From NCBI RefSeq assembly GCF_001297015.1, contig NZ_LIGE01000013.1:62001-126000 (forward strand): a stretch of DNA of 64,000 nt, given 5' to 3'. This DNA is from Pseudomonas sp. RIT-PI-r (lineage in GTDB: Bacteria > Pseudomonadota > Gammaproteobacteria > Pseudomonadales > Pseudomonadaceae). The position numbers and the translations under genes were made by a program. The notes below the pieces were generated by a model. The model did no database searches. It was not told the origin of the DNA and worked only from the letters and a program-made list of their open reading frames with translations. Shown piece by piece: positions 8,475-18,165 of the stretch. Each line of letters begins with the position of its first letter. Position 1 is the first letter of the stretch.

Positions 8475-9197
8475 TCATCGAGACCAAGGCGCCCGCCGAG
8501 AATCATTGAGCCCCAGCAAATAACTATCCCCACCCAACTGACTCATCTGCTGCCGAATCCACCCGGCCCGACGCGACACATAAGCGGTCGGATGGCTGGC
8601 ACTCCAGACGCGTGGGTTTGGCAGTACGGCAGCCAGATAACTCGCCTGCTGCCGGGACAGCGACTTCGCGCTCACGCCAAAGTGATGGCGGGCCGCAGCC
8701 TCGGCACCAAACACCCCGTCATCCCACTCGACGCTGTTCAGGTACACCTCGAGAATCCGCTGCTTGGGCCAGAACACTTCGATCAGCGCGGTAAACCACG
8801 CCTCCAGACCTTTACGCAAATAACTGCGACCGGCCCAGAGAAACAGGTTCTTCGACACTTGCTGACTCAAGGTGCTGGCGCCGCGAATTGAACCGCCGAG
8901 TTCGTTGTGGGCCAGCGCTGCCTGGATCGCACTGAAGTCAAAACCCCAGTGCTCAGGAAATTTCTGATCCTCGCCAGCCATCACCGCTACCTTGAGATCA
9001 TCGGAGATCTCGTCCCACGGCTTCCAGGTTCGCTGCAGATCAATCGGCTCGCCATCGACCCAGGATTCGACCTTGCGCTCGACCATCAGCGCCGTGCCCG
9101 GCGGCGGCACGAAGCGAAACACCAGCACCAGCAATACGCTGCCGCCCGCGAACCAGAGCAGGGCCTTCGTGAGACGACGGAAAATAGTACGCAGCAT
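8475..9197 (-). CDS. mtgA: monofunctional biosynthetic peptidoglycan transglycosylase MtgA
   Basis: 240 residues, normal for MtgA, which polymerises lipid II into glycan strands at the inner membrane. A single N-terminal membrane anchor lies at about 12-33. The GT51 motifs are present: EDQKFPEHWGFD with the catalytic Glu near residue 75, RGASTLSQQVSKNLFL, and RKGLEAWFTALIE. There is no transpeptidase domain. Convergent with rpoH and divergent from the DUF423 gene. Confidence 0.95.
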   Translation of the reverse strand: MLRTIFRRLTKALLWFAGGSVLLVLVFRFVPPPGTALMVERKVESWVDGEPIDLQRTWKPWDEISDDLKVAVMAGEDQKFPEHWGFDFSAIQAALAHNELGGSIRGASTLSQQVSKNLFLWAGRSYLRKGLEAWFTALIEVFWPKQRILEVYLNSVEWDDGVFGAEAAARHHFGVSAKSLSRQQASYLAAVLPNPRVWSASHPTAYVSRRAGWIRQQMSQLGGDSYLLGLNDSRRAPWSR

Positions 9198-9271
9198 AGA
9201 GATGGCTTGGCCGAACCCGTGGAGCGGGCCATTATACAGACCCTGCCGATCGAGTCTGACTGGAGTTCCCC

Positions 9272-9652
9272 ATGCTGCGTGGCTTTTTGATGCTGGCCGC
9301 TTTTTTCGGTTTCACCGGAGTCGCTTTGGGCGCATTCGCTGCCCATGGTCTGAAAAACCGCCTGACGCCGGAGTATCTGGCGATTTTCCACACCGGCGTT
9401 ACCTATCAATTGGTGCACACCCTGGCACTGTTCGGTGTGGCGCTGTTGGCCACGCAGATACAAGGGCGACTGGTTGCTTGGGCTGGCGTGTCGTTCGCCG
9501 CCGGCATCCTGCTGTTCTCCGGCAGCCTGTACGTGCTGACCATGACCGGTATCAGCAAGCTTGGCATCATCACCCCGTTCGGTGGCCTGGCGTTTCTGGC
9601 CGGTTGGGTTTGCCTCGGGCTGGCCGCCTGGCGCTTGCAACCAACCGCTTGA
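9272..9652 (+). CDS. DUF423 family inner-membrane protein (YgdD-like)
   Basis: 126 residues with four predicted membrane helices. The family signature LGAFAAHGLKNRL lies near residue 20, and ITPFGGLAFLAGWVCLG forms the last helix. The family has no settled function. The start follows a short A/G-rich region 75 bp from divergent mtgA. A similar gene sits between mtgA and thiS in other pseudomonads. Confidence 0.88.
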   Translation: MLRGFLMLAAFFGFTGVALGAFAAHGLKNRLTPEYLAIFHTGVTYQLVHTLALFGVALLATQIQGRLVAWAGVSFAAGILLFSGSLYVLTMTGISKLGIITPFGGLAFLAGWVCLGLAAWRLQPTA

Positions 9653-9723
9653 CGCTTGGTGCTGACCTTTAGGTCATGATCGGGCTAGAATGCCTGCCCC
9701 TAAAAATGATGGCGGCGTTGCGC

Positions 9724-9924
9724 ATGCGCATTCAGTTGAACGGCGAATCCCTTGAACTGCCCGACGGCGAGACCGTTGCGGCCCTGATCACTCGTCTGGA
9801 ACTGACCGGACGTCGAGTGGCAGTCGAACTCAATCTGGATATCGTCCCGCGCAGCCAGCATGCCGTCACCACGCTCAACGACGGCGACAACGTCGAAGTC
9901 GTGCACGCCATCGGCGGCGGCTGA
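9724..9924 (+). CDS. thiS: thiamine biosynthesis sulfur carrier ThiS
   Basis: 66 residues beginning [15 protein letters not shown] and ending in the IGGG tail, whose C-terminal Gly-Gly is adenylated and thiocarboxylated to give sulfur for the thiazole ring. I chose the ATG at 9724; an in-frame ATG at 9676 would add 16 residues not expected in this ubiquitin-fold family. It lies 60 bp before thiG, its partner. Confidence 0.93.
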   Translation: MRIQLNGESLELPDGETVAALITRLELTGRRVAVELNLDIVPRSQHAVTTLNDGDNVEVVHAIGGG

Positions 9925-9984
9925 CCGGGCGGCCCGTACGGGCACAGAATTCTGCAAGACCCTCACCCCTAAAGAGGATTCCCC

Positions 9985-10779
9985 ATGAGCATCGTTCGTA
10001 GCGACAAGCCTTTTGTTCTGGCCGGTCGTACTTACCAGTCGCGTTTGCTGGTTGGTACCGGCAAGTACCGTGACATGGAAGAAACCCGTCAGGCCATCGA
10101 AGCCTCGGGTGCCGAGATCGTCACCTTCGCCGTGCGCCGCACCAACCTGGGCCAGATCGAGGGCGAGCCGAACCTGCTCGATGTGCTGTCGCCGGAGCGC
10201 TACACCTTCCTGCCGAACACCGCCGGTTGCTACGACGCCATCGAAGCCGTGCGCACCTGCCGCCTGGCCCGTGAGCTGCTCGACGGCCACAACCTGGTGA
10301 AGCTGGAAGTACTGGCTGACCAGAAGACCCTGTTCCCGAACGTCATCGAAACCCTCAAGGCCGCCGAAACGCTGGTCAAAGAAGGTTTCGACGTGATGGT
10401 CTACACCAGCGATGACCCGATCATCGCCCGGCAACTGGCGGAAATCGGCTGCATCGCAGTGATGCCGCTGGCCGGCCTGATCGGTTCCGGCCTAGGGATC
10501 TGCAATCCGTACAACCTGCAGATCATCCTCGAAGAAGCCAAGATTCCTGTGCTGGTCGATGCCGGTGTCGGTACAGCCTCCGACGCGACCATCGCCATGG
10601 AACTGGGTTGCGATGCGGTGCTGATGAACTCGGCCATCGCCCACGCCCAGCAGCCGGTGATGATGGCTGAAGCCATGAAACACGCCATCGTTGCAGGCCG
10701 TCTGGCCTACCTCGCTGGCCGTATGCCGAAAAAACTCTATGCCAGCGCCTCTTCGCCGCTGGATGGTCTGATCAAGTAA
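9985..10779 (+). CDS. thiG: thiazole synthase ThiG
   Basis: 264 residues. ThiG condenses deoxyxylulose phosphate, dehydroglycine and ThiS thiocarboxylate into the thiazole phosphate of thiamine. Visible features are the TIM-barrel start [19 protein letters not shown], the Schiff-base lysine context LVKLEVLAD, the phosphate-binding IGSGLGI segment and [10 protein letters not shown]. An AAAGAGG Shine-Dalgarno precedes the ATG. It forms an operon with thiS, and trmB follows after 9 bp. Confidence 0.97.
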   Translation: MSIVRSDKPFVLAGRTYQSRLLVGTGKYRDMEETRQAIEASGAEIVTFAVRRTNLGQIEGEPNLLDVLSPERYTFLPNTAGCYDAIEAVRTCRLARELLDGHNLVKLEVLADQKTLFPNVIETLKAAETLVKEGFDVMVYTSDDPIIARQLAEIGCIAVMPLAGLIGSGLGICNPYNLQIILEEAKIPVLVDAGVGTASDATIAMELGCDAVLMNSAIAHAQQPVMMAEAMKHAIVAGRLAYLAGRMPKKLYASASSPLDGLIK

Positions 10780-10788
10780 GAGCCATTG

Positions 10789-11514
10789 ATGACTGAATCG
10801 AACGACACGCCTATCCAGACGGAAGAAGGCGACGAGCGCCAACACCGCCGCATCAAGAGTTTCGTGATGCGCGCCGGGCGCATGACCGAAGGCCAGCAAC
10901 GCGGTCTGGATCAGGGCGCGCCGCTGTACGTGCTGCCGCTGGCCGACGCGCCGGTGGATTACGATCAAGTGTTCGGCCGTTCGGCACCGCGCTCGCTGGA
11001 GATCGGTTTCGGCATGGGCCACTCGCTGCTGGAAATGGCCGCGGCGGCACCGGAGCAGGATTTCATCGGCGTGGAGGTGCACCGTCCGGGTGTTGGCGCG
11101 CTGCTCAATGGCGTGCTGACTCAGGGCCTGACCAACCTGCGGGTCTACGATTGCGACGCGATCGAAGTGCTCAACCGCTGCATCGCCGACAACAGCCTCG
11201 ATCGCCTGATGCTGTTTTTCCCGGACCCGTGGCACAAGAGCCGTCACCACAAGCGTCGTATCGTTCAGGCCTCGTTCGCTGAACTGGTGCGCAGCAAGTT
11301 GAAGGTCGGCGGCATTCTGCACATGGCCACCGACTGGGAACCGTACGCCGAATACATGCTGGAAGTGATGAACGTCGCCCCGGGCTACCGCAACCTCGCC
11401 GAAGACGGCAAGTGCGTACCGCGCCCGGCCGAACGCCCGATCACCAAGTTCGAACGCCGCGGCGAACGTCTTGGCCATGGCGTGTGGGATCTGAAGTTCG
11501 AAAAACAGTCCTGA
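10789..11514 (+). CDS. trmB: tRNA (guanine-N7-)-methyltransferase TrmB
   Basis: 241 residues from the ATG at 10789; a TTG one codon earlier is less likely. It makes m7G46 in the tRNA variable loop. Motifs seen are the SAM-binding [42 protein letters not shown] (substrate and catalytic loop) and the C-terminal [17 protein letters not shown]. It is 9 bp behind thiG and probably co-transcribed. Confidence 0.96.
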   Translation: MTESNDTPIQTEEGDERQHRRIKSFVMRAGRMTEGQQRGLDQGAPLYVLPLADAPVDYDQVFGRSAPRSLEIGFGMGHSLLEMAAAAPEQDFIGVEVHRPGVGALLNGVLTQGLTNLRVYDCDAIEVLNRCIADNSLDRLMLFFPDPWHKSRHHKRRIVQASFAELVRSKLKVGGILHMATDWEPYAEYMLEVMNVAPGYRNLAEDGKCVPRPAERPITKFERRGERLGHGVWDLKFEKQS

Positions 11515-11532
11515 GTCCTAGGCAATACCCCC

Positions 11533-11611
11533 TGTAGGAGCTGCGGCACGCTGCGATCTTTTGATCCTGATTTTCAAGATCAAAAGATCGCAGCGTGCCG
11601 CAGCTCCTACA
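11533..11611. repeat. REP-like inverted pair (family B)
   Basis: Near-perfect palindrome TGTAGGAGCTGCGGCACGCT... reading into CTGCGATCTTTTGATC and back, with about 12 bases at the centre. It lies directly after trmB, could fold into a long hairpin, and may end trmB transcription. Other copies are at 13192, 48817, 55532, 58625, 59630 and 61911. Confidence 0.85.
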
Positions 11612-11689
11612 GTTGTTTCTGGAGTTTGCTCAAGTTTGGCTATGATCCGCCGAAAGCTCGAGGCCCCCATTTGTAAAGGACGACAAATC

Positions 11690-12478
11690 TTGAAAGCCAT
11701 TTTTGCCTGCACGCTGGTTCTGGGTCTCATTTGTTGCGCAGCGTGCGAACGGGTAGTCAGCCCCGAGGAATACTTCGCGAGTGCGCAGAGAACGGCGGCA
11801 AAGATCGAGCGCGACGCCAATGACCGGATCAAGCGTGAGGCCGCCGGGGAAAGCGTGCAATACACCCCTGAACAGTTGCGCGTTGCCGAAGGTGATCTCG
11901 AGGCTCTTGTGGACAACCTCAAGCATGCGTCGGGCGGCGGGCACACGCTGGCCACCTATGTTCTGGCCAGCCTGCAGGACAACCCGATGTTTTCCGAGCA
12001 GACGCGCTTACAGACCTGTGGTCTTTATCAGCAGGCCATGGATGATGGATTGTTAGCGGCTGCGGTGGGCTATTACCATTTGTGCGACAAAGCGTATGAA
12101 CGATTTGATGCGCAAAATCCTGATCATTTGAAATTCTTGCAGTCTCTCGAGCAGTTGCTGCTCAAGCCTGATACGCATGCTGACGACTATCCGTTGCAGG
12201 CCAAACGTTCGCTGTGTTTCGAAGAACACGGGGCGCCTGCCGGCAAGGTCGGGCCGATGGCCGCCATGCGCGCCCGCGCAGCTGGCTTGGTATTGTCCGA
12301 AGACCAGTTTCGGGCTGAGGCCTACTACATACTCGCGTTGACTCGTGTGAACGGCAGCGATATGCGCGACAGCGGCAATATCGAACACTTTGATAAAGCG
12401 ATAGCGCTGGGCTGCAAGGATTCCGTTGGCCTCAAGGCGATCCTTCAGGCGCAGAGCCGCTTATCGAAGAATCATTGA
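11690..12478 (+). CDS. hypothetical secreted protein, probable lipoprotein
   Basis: 262 residues from a TTG start with AAGGA 9 bases upstream. An in-frame ATG at 11642 exists but has no ribosome site and would bury the signal. The N-terminus (L/M)KAIFACTLVLGLICCAAC is signal-like, with a Cys at residue 19 or 20 preceded by CAA, close to but not a canonical lipobox. The mature part is mostly helical, with repeated Ala/Leu helices and spaced cysteines (LQTCGLYQ, YYHLCDKAYE, SLCFEEHG, LGCKDS), possibly SEL1/TPR-like. I do not recognise the family. It lies between trmB and kptA, flanked by repeats on both sides, which suggests an accessory gene. Confidence 0.65.
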   Translation: MKAIFACTLVLGLICCAACERVVSPEEYFASAQRTAAKIERDANDRIKREAAGESVQYTPEQLRVAEGDLEALVDNLKHASGGGHTLATYVLASLQDNPMFSEQTRLQTCGLYQQAMDDGLLAAAVGYYHLCDKAYERFDAQNPDHLKFLQSLEQLLLKPDTHADDYPLQAKRSLCFEEHGAPAGKVGPMAAMRARAAGLVLSEDQFRAEAYYILALTRVNGSDMRDSGNIEHFDKAIALGCKDSVGLKAILQAQSRLSKNH

Positions 12479-12492
12479 ACCAAGGCCCAATA

Positions 12493-12580
12493 GTGGGAGC
12501 GAGCCTGCTCGCGAAAGCGGTCTGACAATCAACGATGTTGTTGGATGTTAAGACGCCTTCGCGAGCAGGTTCGCTCTCAC
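12493..12580. repeat. REP pair (family A)
   Basis: Inverted GTGGGAGCGAGCCTGCTCGC units between the convergent unknown lipoprotein gene and kptA. The right arm is slightly diverged (TTCGCTCTCAC). Confidence 0.85.
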
Positions 12581-12601
12581 AGTTGTTTGTGTATTAGGAG
12601 A

Positions 12602-13150
12602 TTACAAGGGCGCAAGAAATCGAGCGGGCACCTGCTCTGTCAACCAGACGCCATTTTCGGCCTGATAGAACTTGAAGCCTTCTTCCAGCATCTGCTGCGT
12701 GGCGACTGCGAGCACCACTACGCTGCCGTAGCGTTGACCTACGGAAGTGGCAGTGGCGATCTCTTCCGAAAGATGCACGTGATGGCGTGATCCAGGGATC
12801 AAACCTTGTTCATTGATCGAATCGAGAAAACGCGTCGCGGTGCCGTGATACAGCGTTTGCGGTGGGGGTTTCTCGTCGAACTGCAACTCGACAGTCTTCG
12901 TCGAGTGGCCCTGAACAGCGCGGATGCACAAGCCGTCAGTAGAAATGGCAAAACGCTTTTTGTCGCTACTTGCCACCACCGTTTCAATCAAATCGCGATC
13001 GAGGTTACGACCGTCACGCGCAGCGCCATTAATCAGTGCGTCGATATCTGCCCAGCCATCCGAATCCAGCGTAAGACCAATCGCTTGAGGCTCGTGACGC
13101 AACACGAAGCTGAGAAACTTGCTTGTTTCGTCCAGCGTTTTTTTACTCAT
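12602..13150 (-). CDS. kptA: RNA 2'-phosphotransferase (Tpt1/KptA family)
   Basis: 182 residues. Tpt1/KptA transfers an internal RNA 2'-phosphate to NAD+, giving ADP-ribose 1'',2''-cyclic phosphate. Seen are [17 protein letters not shown] with the conserved RH pair, [25 protein letters not shown] (NAD-binding fold) and [12 protein letters not shown]. Bacteria have no known tRNA splicing that leaves 2'-phosphate, so the natural substrate is unclear; removal of 2'-phosphate damage is one idea. It stands alone between repeats, with no RNA ligase beside it. Confidence 0.92.
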   Translation of the reverse strand: MSKKTLDETSKFLSFVLRHEPQAIGLTLDSDGWADIDALINGAARDGRNLDRDLIETVVASSDKKRFAISTDGLCIRAVQGHSTKTVELQFDEKPPPQTLYHGTATRFLDSINEQGLIPGSRHHVHLSEEIATATSVGQRYGSVVVLAVATQQMLEEGFKFYQAENGVWLTEQVPARFLAPL

Positions 13151-13191
13151 GAACGTCCCTGACTAACAGTAAAAAAGGAAGAACCACGCGC

Positions 13192-13226
13192 TGTAGGAGC
13201 TGCGGCACGCTGCGATCTTTTGATCT
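13192..13226. repeat. half family-B repeat unit
   Basis: Single arm TGTAGGAGCTGCGGCACGCT followed by GCGATCTTTTGATCT, without an inverted partner. It directly abuts a family-C fragment. Confidence 0.75.
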
Positions 13227-13254
13227 GATCGTTCCCACGCGAAGCGTAGGAACG
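13227..13254. repeat. family-C repeat fragment
   Basis: Short palindrome GATCGTTCCCACGCGAAGCG ending TAGGAACG. It matches the ends of the complete copies at 21389 and 50447 but lacks the long centre. It directly follows the half family-B unit. Confidence 0.7.
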
Positions 13255-13271
13255 CTCAATCGGCTGGCAAG

Positions 13272-13595
13272 TCAGCGGCGATCAGCAACCACGCCGATCA
13301 GCACCAGCACCACCAGCAGCACCGGCGCCAGGCTGTAGTTGTTGAACTGGCTCAAACCCTTGACCACCCAAGGCGTGGCATAGATCAGCGCCGCGCCGCT
13401 GCCGATCACGCACAGCAGCGACATCAGCGGTACGCGCAAGGCGCCGGCGATGCTGCCCAGACGTTGCTCGACCCAGCCTTTGAAGTCAGCGCCGAACAGC
13501 ACCAGCAGGCAGCCGACCAGCGCCAGGGCGATTTCCGAGAGGTTGCTGCGGCTCCAGCGGGAGACGGTGGCGAGCAGGTCGAGTATCAAATCCAT
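13272..13595 (-). CDS. DUF3392 family membrane protein
   Basis: 107 residues with three hydrophobic helices (about 20-37, 55-75 and 88-104). It matches the small DUF3392 family found near trmB and hemW in pseudomonads. Function is unknown. It lies 22 bp downstream of hemW on the same strand, so it is probably the last gene of the metX-to-hemW minus-strand run. Confidence 0.8.
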   Translation of the reverse strand: MDLILDLLATVSRWSRSNLSEIALALVGCLLVLFGADFKGWVEQRLGSIAGALRVPLMSLLCVIGSGAALIYATPWVVKGLSQFNNYSLAPVLLVVLVLIGVVADRR

Positions 13596-13617
13596 GCGTT
13601 TTCCCTTAGCACTGAAA

Positions 13618-14823
13618 TCAGTTCAGAAATTGTTGCAGCAAATCGTTGAGGAACAGCTGTCCGCGCTCGGTGGCCGCCAGACGTGACGGTTCGACCTGCA
13701 ACAGACCGCTTTGTTCTGCCGCTGCCCGGCCCTCGGCGAGGCTTTCCAGTGACAGGCCAGTGCGCTGCGGATACAGGCGCGATTCGACGCCTGCGGTCAG
13801 GCGCAAAGCGTTCATCAGAAACTCGAACGGCATCTCGTCATTGCTCAGCGCTTTTTCGCCAGCCTGAAAGCTTTTTGCCGGGTTGAGATAGTCCTTCGGC
13901 AAACGGGTCTTCCAGGTACGCACGATGCGTCCGTCCGGATGGCTCAGCTTGCCATGCGCACCGGCGCCAATGCCGATGAAGTCGCCAAAACTCCAGTAAT
14001 TGAGGTTATGCCGCGCCGGGCGCCCTGCCAGGGCATAAGCCGACACTTCGTATTGCGCGTAACCGTGCTCGGCCAGCAGCGCCTGCCCGGCTTCCTGAAT
14101 GTCCCACAGCGTATCGTCCTCCGGCAGCACTGGCGGCTGGTTCCAGAACACGGTGTTCGGTTCCAGTGTCAGCTGATACCAGGAGATGTGCGTCGGATTT
14201 AGCGCGATGGCCTGACGCAGATCGCTCAAGGCATCGTCCAGCGATTGATCGGGCAAACCGTGCATCAAGTCGAGGTTGAAGTTATCGAACCCGGCCTGCC
14301 GCGCCATGCCGGCCGCACGTACCGCTTCGTCACCGTTGTGAATCCGCCCCAGCGCCTTGAGTTTTTCCTGCTGGAAGCTCTGGATACCGATCGACAGGCG
14401 ATTGATACCCAGCTTGCGGTACGCGACGAACTTCTCCTGCTCGAAGGTGCCCGGATTGGCTTCCAGGGTGATTTCGATGTCACCGGCAAACGGAATGCGC
14501 TGCTCGACGCCTTCGAGTAAACGCCCAAGGGCTTCGGCGCTGAACAGGCTCGGCGTGCCGCCACCAAAGAAGATCGAGCTGATTTCGCGGCCGTAAACAG
14601 CGTGCAGATCCTGATCGAGATCGGCCAGCAAGGCGTCGACGTATTCCTGCTCCGGCAACACCGGGCTTGCGGTGTGCGAGTTGAAATCGCAATACGGGCA
14701 TTTGCGCACACACCACGGGATGTGGATGTACAGCGCCAGGGGCGGTAGCGTTGGCAGCGGTGCCCGAGGCGAAGAAGCGGCGCCGCCGACAATCAGCGAC
14801 GACGCAGAAGAGGCACGGGTCAT
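13618..14823 (-). CDS. hemW: radical SAM protein HemW (heme chaperone)
   Basis: 401 residues. It begins with the radical SAM motif [11 protein letters not shown] (CX3CX2C) followed by FNSH, the HemW form; true HemN coproporphyrinogen dehydrogenases have an extra Cys. HemW binds heme and delivers it to respiratory enzymes. Other motifs are [30 protein letters not shown] and [11 protein letters not shown]. It overlaps the rdgB stop by 4 bases and is often misannotated as a HemN-like oxidase. Confidence 0.94.
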   Translation of the reverse strand: MTRASSASSLIVGGAASSPRAPLPTLPPLALYIHIPWCVRKCPYCDFNSHTASPVLPEQEYVDALLADLDQDLHAVYGREISSIFFGGGTPSLFSAEALGRLLEGVEQRIPFAGDIEITLEANPGTFEQEKFVAYRKLGINRLSIGIQSFQQEKLKALGRIHNGDEAVRAAGMARQAGFDNFNLDLMHGLPDQSLDDALSDLRQAIALNPTHISWYQLTLEPNTVFWNQPPVLPEDDTLWDIQEAGQALLAEHGYAQYEVSAYALAGRPARHNLNYWSFGDFIGIGAGAHGKLSHPDGRIVRTWKTRLPKDYLNPAKSFQAGEKALSNDEMPFEFLMNALRLTAGVESRLYPQRTGLSLESLAEGRAAAEQSGLLQVEPSRLAATERGQLFLNDLLQQFLN

Positions 14824-15416
14824 TTCAGGCCCAGACGCTGGCGCAGCAGATCCATTGCTCGGGCGCGGTGGCTGATCTGGTTCTTGTCGGCCGGGCTCAG
14901 TTCAGCGCTGGACACGTCGCGCTCCGGCACCCAGAACAGCGGGTCATAACCGAAACCGTGCTCGCCGCTGGCAGCGGTCAGAATCCGTCCGTGCCACAGG
15001 CCTTCGCAGAGGATTGGCAGCGGATCATCGGCGTGGCGCACCAGCGCCAATACGCAGACGAACTGCGCGCCGCGCTCTGCTTCCGGGACGTCTTTCAAGG
15101 CATCGAGCAGTTTCGCGTTGTTCGCCGCATCGCCTTTGCCATCGGCATAGCGCGCCGAATAGATGCCCGGCGCACCGCCGAGGAAATCCACCGCCAGACC
15201 GGAGTCATCGGCCAGCGCCGGCAAACCGGAAATGCGTGCGGCATTGCGCGCCTTGAGGATCGCGTTCTCGACGAACGACAAGCCGGTTTCTTCCGGCTCG
15301 ACCTTGCTCCACTCGCCAATCGAGCGCAGTTGCACCGATTCGCCGAGCATGGCCTGGAGTTCTTTGAGTTTGCCGGCGTTATGGCTGGCCAGTACGAGCT
15401 GCTTGAGGTTCATCAT
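14820..15416 (-). CDS. rdgB: dITP/XTP pyrophosphatase RdgB
   Basis: 198 residues (197 if the second ATG is used). RdgB hydrolyses non-canonical purine nucleoside triphosphates (ITP, dITP, XTP), keeping them out of nucleic acids. Seen are [14 protein letters not shown] (substrate site), the [14 protein letters not shown] helix, [20 protein letters not shown] and [12 protein letters not shown]. The start overlaps the upstream DUF4426 stop and its stop overlaps hemW, so translation is coupled. Confidence 0.96.
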   Translation of the reverse strand: MMNLKQLVLASHNAGKLKELQAMLGESVQLRSIGEWSKVEPEETGLSFVENAILKARNAARISGLPALADDSGLAVDFLGGAPGIYSARYADGKGDAANNAKLLDALKDVPEAERGAQFVCVLALVRHADDPLPILCEGLWHGRILTAASGEHGFGYDPLFWVPERDVSSAELSPADKNQISHRARAMDLLRQRLGLK

Positions 15417-15847
15417 TCGCCGGGAAAGAGTTCTTGGTTGAAATTGATGGTGTTGATCTTGTCGCCGTTCTGCACCTTGATTTCAAAGGTGCGGGTTTCC
15501 TGCTGTTCCACCGGATACTGGGCGATGTAGTAGATCGCGCCCTGTTCGGTGATCTGGCGGAAATTCAGCGGCACGCTGTTGCTGGTCAGGTCTTTGACCG
15601 TGCCGGTGACGTTGGCGATCAACGGTTTGCCGTCCTTGATTACCGAGACATTGATCACGCCCTGATGCTTGCTGCGGATCAGCTCCGCGGCCTTGGCGAT
15701 GTCCGGTTGCAGGAACGTCGAGTTGAAAGTGTTGTAGTGCACCGTCACGTCGCCAAAGGTTTCCTTGCGTTCGCCCTTGATGACGTCGGCCGCCAGAGCG
15801 CTGGCGCTCAGGCAGGCAGTCAATAACAACAACGCTAAACGACCCAT
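15413..15847 (-). CDS. DUF4426 family periplasmic protein
   Basis: 144 residues from the ATG at 15847, which has a GAGGAG Shine-Dalgarno; a longer in-frame version to 15934 lacks a signal. A signal peptide of about 20 residues ([14 protein letters not shown]) is followed by a beta-rich mature domain ([20 protein letters not shown], then [14 protein letters not shown]). Function is unknown. Its place between metW and rdgB is conserved in pseudomonads as I remember them. Overlaps rdgB by 4 bases. Confidence 0.85.
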   Translation of the reverse strand: MGRLALLLLTACLSASALAADVIKGERKETFGDVTVHYNTFNSTFLQPDIAKAAELIRSKHQGVINVSVIKDGKPLIANVTGTVKDLTSNSVPLNFRQITEQGAIYYIAQYPVEQQETRTFEIKVQNGDKINTINFNQELFPGE

Positions 15848-15872
15848 GATCGTCTCCTCGAAATGACGGGAT

Positions 15873-16493
15873 TCAGACCGCGACTTTGTGGTCTGCAAGC
15901 TGCGGGCTGCTGACGCGGTAGATACCGATCTCACCTAACAGATTAGGCCATAGCTTACTGGCCCACCCGTGGCGGTGCTGTTGATCCACGGCAAGCCGAT
16001 CAATGACCTTTGCATCACGTTCGCGGCAAAGTTCTTCAAAGTCTTCGAAGGTGCAGAAGTGGATGTTCGGCGTGTTGTACCAGGTGTACGGCAGAAACTC
16101 GGAGACCGGCATGCGGCCCTTGCTCGCCAGGTACCAGCGGCAGCGCCAGTGACCGAAGTTCGGGAAGGTGATGATGCATTGGCGACCGACCCGGAGCATT
16201 TCGTCTAGGATCTTGTCCGGGTAGTGCACGGCTTGCAGGGCCTGGGTCATGACGACGATGTCGAAACTGTTGCTGGCGAAGTTGCCCAACCCCTTGTCCA
16301 GATCCTGCTCGATAACGTTGACGCCTTTGGCCACGCACTCGGCGATGTTGTCGGCGTCGTTTTCCAGGCCATAACCGGTGACGTTCTTGTTGTCGCGCAA
16401 CCAGGTCAGCAGCTCGCCGTTACCGCAGCCCAAGTCGAGGACGCGGCTGCCGGCGGGGATCCATTCCTGGATGATTTCCAGATCAGCTCTCAT
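15873..16493 (-). CDS. metW: methionine biosynthesis protein MetW
   Basis: 206 residues. A class I SAM-methyltransferase fold with VLDLGCGNGELLTWL (motif I) and FDIVVMTQALQAVHYPD (motif IV). MetW is needed with MetX for full homoserine O-acyltransferase activity in Pseudomonas and relatives. It lies 7 bp behind metX, forming the classic metXW operon. Whether it methylates anything is unclear. Confidence 0.94.
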   Translation of the reverse strand: MRADLEIIQEWIPAGSRVLDLGCGNGELLTWLRDNKNVTGYGLENDADNIAECVAKGVNVIEQDLDKGLGNFASNSFDIVVMTQALQAVHYPDKILDEMLRVGRQCIITFPNFGHWRCRWYLASKGRMPVSEFLPYTWYNTPNIHFCTFEDFEELCRERDAKVIDRLAVDQQHRHGWASKLWPNLLGEIGIYRVSSPQLADHKVAV

Positions 16494-16500
16494 GGCTTTC

Positions 16501-17640
16501 TCACAACGTGATGCGGTTCATGTAATTGCCGAACGCCTGCAAGTAGCGCGGGATCGGAATCAGGAAGGCGTCGTGGCCCTGCGGCGCATCGATCTCCAGA
16601 TAGCTGACGTCCTTGCGCGCCGCCATCAACGCATCCACCAGCTCCCGCGAGCGGGCCGGGGAGAAGCGCCAGTCGGTGGTGAACGACATCACGCAGAATT
16701 TGGCCGTGGCGTTTTCGAAGGTTTTTGCCAGGTTATCGTCGAAGTTCGCCGCCGGATCGAAGTAGTCCAGCGCCTTGGTCATCAACAGATAGGTGTTGGC
16801 GTCGAAGCGTCCGGAGAACTCTTCGCCCTGATAACGCAGGTAGCTTTCGACCTGGAATTCGACACTGTGGAAGTCGTAGTTGAGCTTCTCGCTCTTCAGA
16901 CCACGGCCGAATTTCTCGCCCATGGAATCGTCGGACAGGTAAGTGATGTGGCCGACCATGCGTGCGAGCATCAAACCGCGCTTGGGGATCACGCCGGCTT
17001 CCTGGAACGAACCGCCGTGGAACTCAGGGTCAGTCAGGATCGCCTGGCGGGCGACTTCGTTGAAGGCGATGTTCTGCGCCGACAGCTTCGGTGCCGAGGC
17101 GATGGCCAGGCAGTGCCGCACGCGATCCGGGTAAGTGATGGTCCATTGCAACGCCTGCATGCCGCCCAGGCTACCGCCGATCACCGCCGCCCACTGGCCG
17201 ATGCCGAGCAGATCAGCGAGGCGAGCCTGGCTGTGCACCCAGTCTTCCACGGTCAGCACCGGGAAGTCGGCACCGAACGGTTTGCCGGTCTCCGGGTTGA
17301 TGCTGCTCGGGCCGGTGGAGCCGTTGCAGCCGCCCAGATTATTCAGGCTGACCACGAAGAACTTGTTGGTGTCGATCGGTTTGCCGGGGCCGATGCAGCT
17401 GTCCCACCAACCGGGTTTACGGTCGTCGACGCTGTGATAGCCAGCGGCGTGGTGGTGACCGGACAAGGCGTGGCAAATCAGTACGGCGTTGCTCGCTTGC
17501 GCGTTCAGCGTGCCGTAGGTTTCGTAGATCAGGTCATAGGCGGCCAGCGAACGGCCACAGGCCAGCGCTAGCGGTTCGCTGAAGTGCGCGGTTTGCGGCG
17601 TCACCAGACCAACAGAATCGGGGGGAAAGGCAGTTGGCAT
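16501..17640 (-). CDS. metX: homoserine O-succinyltransferase (MetX type)
   Basis: 379 residues. First committed step of methionine synthesis, acylating homoserine. Alpha/beta-hydrolase features are [12 protein letters not shown], the [15 protein letters not shown] oxyanion region, the nucleophile elbow GGSLGGMQ and the late catalytic GHDAFLI. Sequence alone cannot separate acetyl from succinyl specificity; characterised Pseudomonas MetX enzymes use succinyl-CoA, so I follow that. First gene of the metXW pair. Confidence 0.94.
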   Translation of the reverse strand: MPTAFPPDSVGLVTPQTAHFSEPLALACGRSLAAYDLIYETYGTLNAQASNAVLICHALSGHHHAAGYHSVDDRKPGWWDSCIGPGKPIDTNKFFVVSLNNLGGCNGSTGPSSINPETGKPFGADFPVLTVEDWVHSQARLADLLGIGQWAAVIGGSLGGMQALQWTITYPDRVRHCLAIASAPKLSAQNIAFNEVARQAILTDPEFHGGSFQEAGVIPKRGLMLARMVGHITYLSDDSMGEKFGRGLKSEKLNYDFHSVEFQVESYLRYQGEEFSGRFDANTYLLMTKALDYFDPAANFDDNLAKTFENATAKFCVMSFTTDWRFSPARSRELVDALMAARKDVSYLEIDAPQGHDAFLIPIPRYLQAFGNYMNRITL

Positions 17641-17702
17641 CGACCCTGCTCTCGTTGAAATGAGGCGTAAGTCTAAAGACCGGGGGGGTTAGCGGCAAGC
17701 GG

Positions 17703-17851
17703 CCCTCACCCTAGCCCTCTCCCAGAGGTAGAGGGGACCGACCGAGGTGTTCTTTTGAGTTACGCCGACCTGATCTATCCGGGCTGAACTCAGGTTCCGA
17801 AAACACCCTGGATCGGCTCCCTCTCCAGGGGGAGAGGGCTGGGGTGAGGGG
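17703..17851. repeat. family-D inverted repeat element, about 149 bp
   Basis: The ends are CCCTCACCCTAGCCCTCTCC and its inverse, enclosing a divergent middle containing GACCGAGGTGT and GAACTCAGGTT. It fills the gap between the DUF167 gene and metX. Related copies flank the malonate operon at 40023-40198 and 47566-47834. No coding capacity. Confidence 0.8.
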
Positions 17852-17868
17852 CACAGACGCCGCAAAAC

Positions 17869-18165
17869 TCAAGACAAGCGCCCAACCAACCCCGGCAAAT
17901 CCGGCAACTTCTTCGGCGAGCAGATCTTCACCCGCTTCTGCCGGTTCAACTCACCACTGAGCAAACTGACCTGGCTCTTCGAAACGCCAAATGCCTTGGC
18001 CAGAAAGCCCATCAGGTAAGCATTGGCCTTGCCCTCGACCGGCCGCGCAGTCAGGCGAATCTTCAGACGATCGCCGTGCAGCCCGGCGAAGTCATCGCTG
18101 CGGGCTGCCGGTTGCAGGTGACACTCGAGGATCAAGTCGTCACCGTCCCATCGAAACCAGCTCAC
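17869..18165 (-). CDS. DUF167 family protein (YggU-like)
   Basis: 98 residues, a small conserved protein of unknown role. Visible family blocks are LHLQPAARSD-like strands near the start, LKIRLTARPVEGKANAYLM and the basic LNRQKRVKI. Its ATG overlaps the yggT stop by 4 bases, the usual yggT-yggU arrangement after proC. Confidence 0.9.
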   Translation of the reverse strand: MSWFRWDGDDLILECHLQPAARSDDFAGLHGDRLKIRLTARPVEGKANAYLMGFLAKAFGVSKSQVSLLSGELNRQKRVKICSPKKLPDLPGLVGRLS

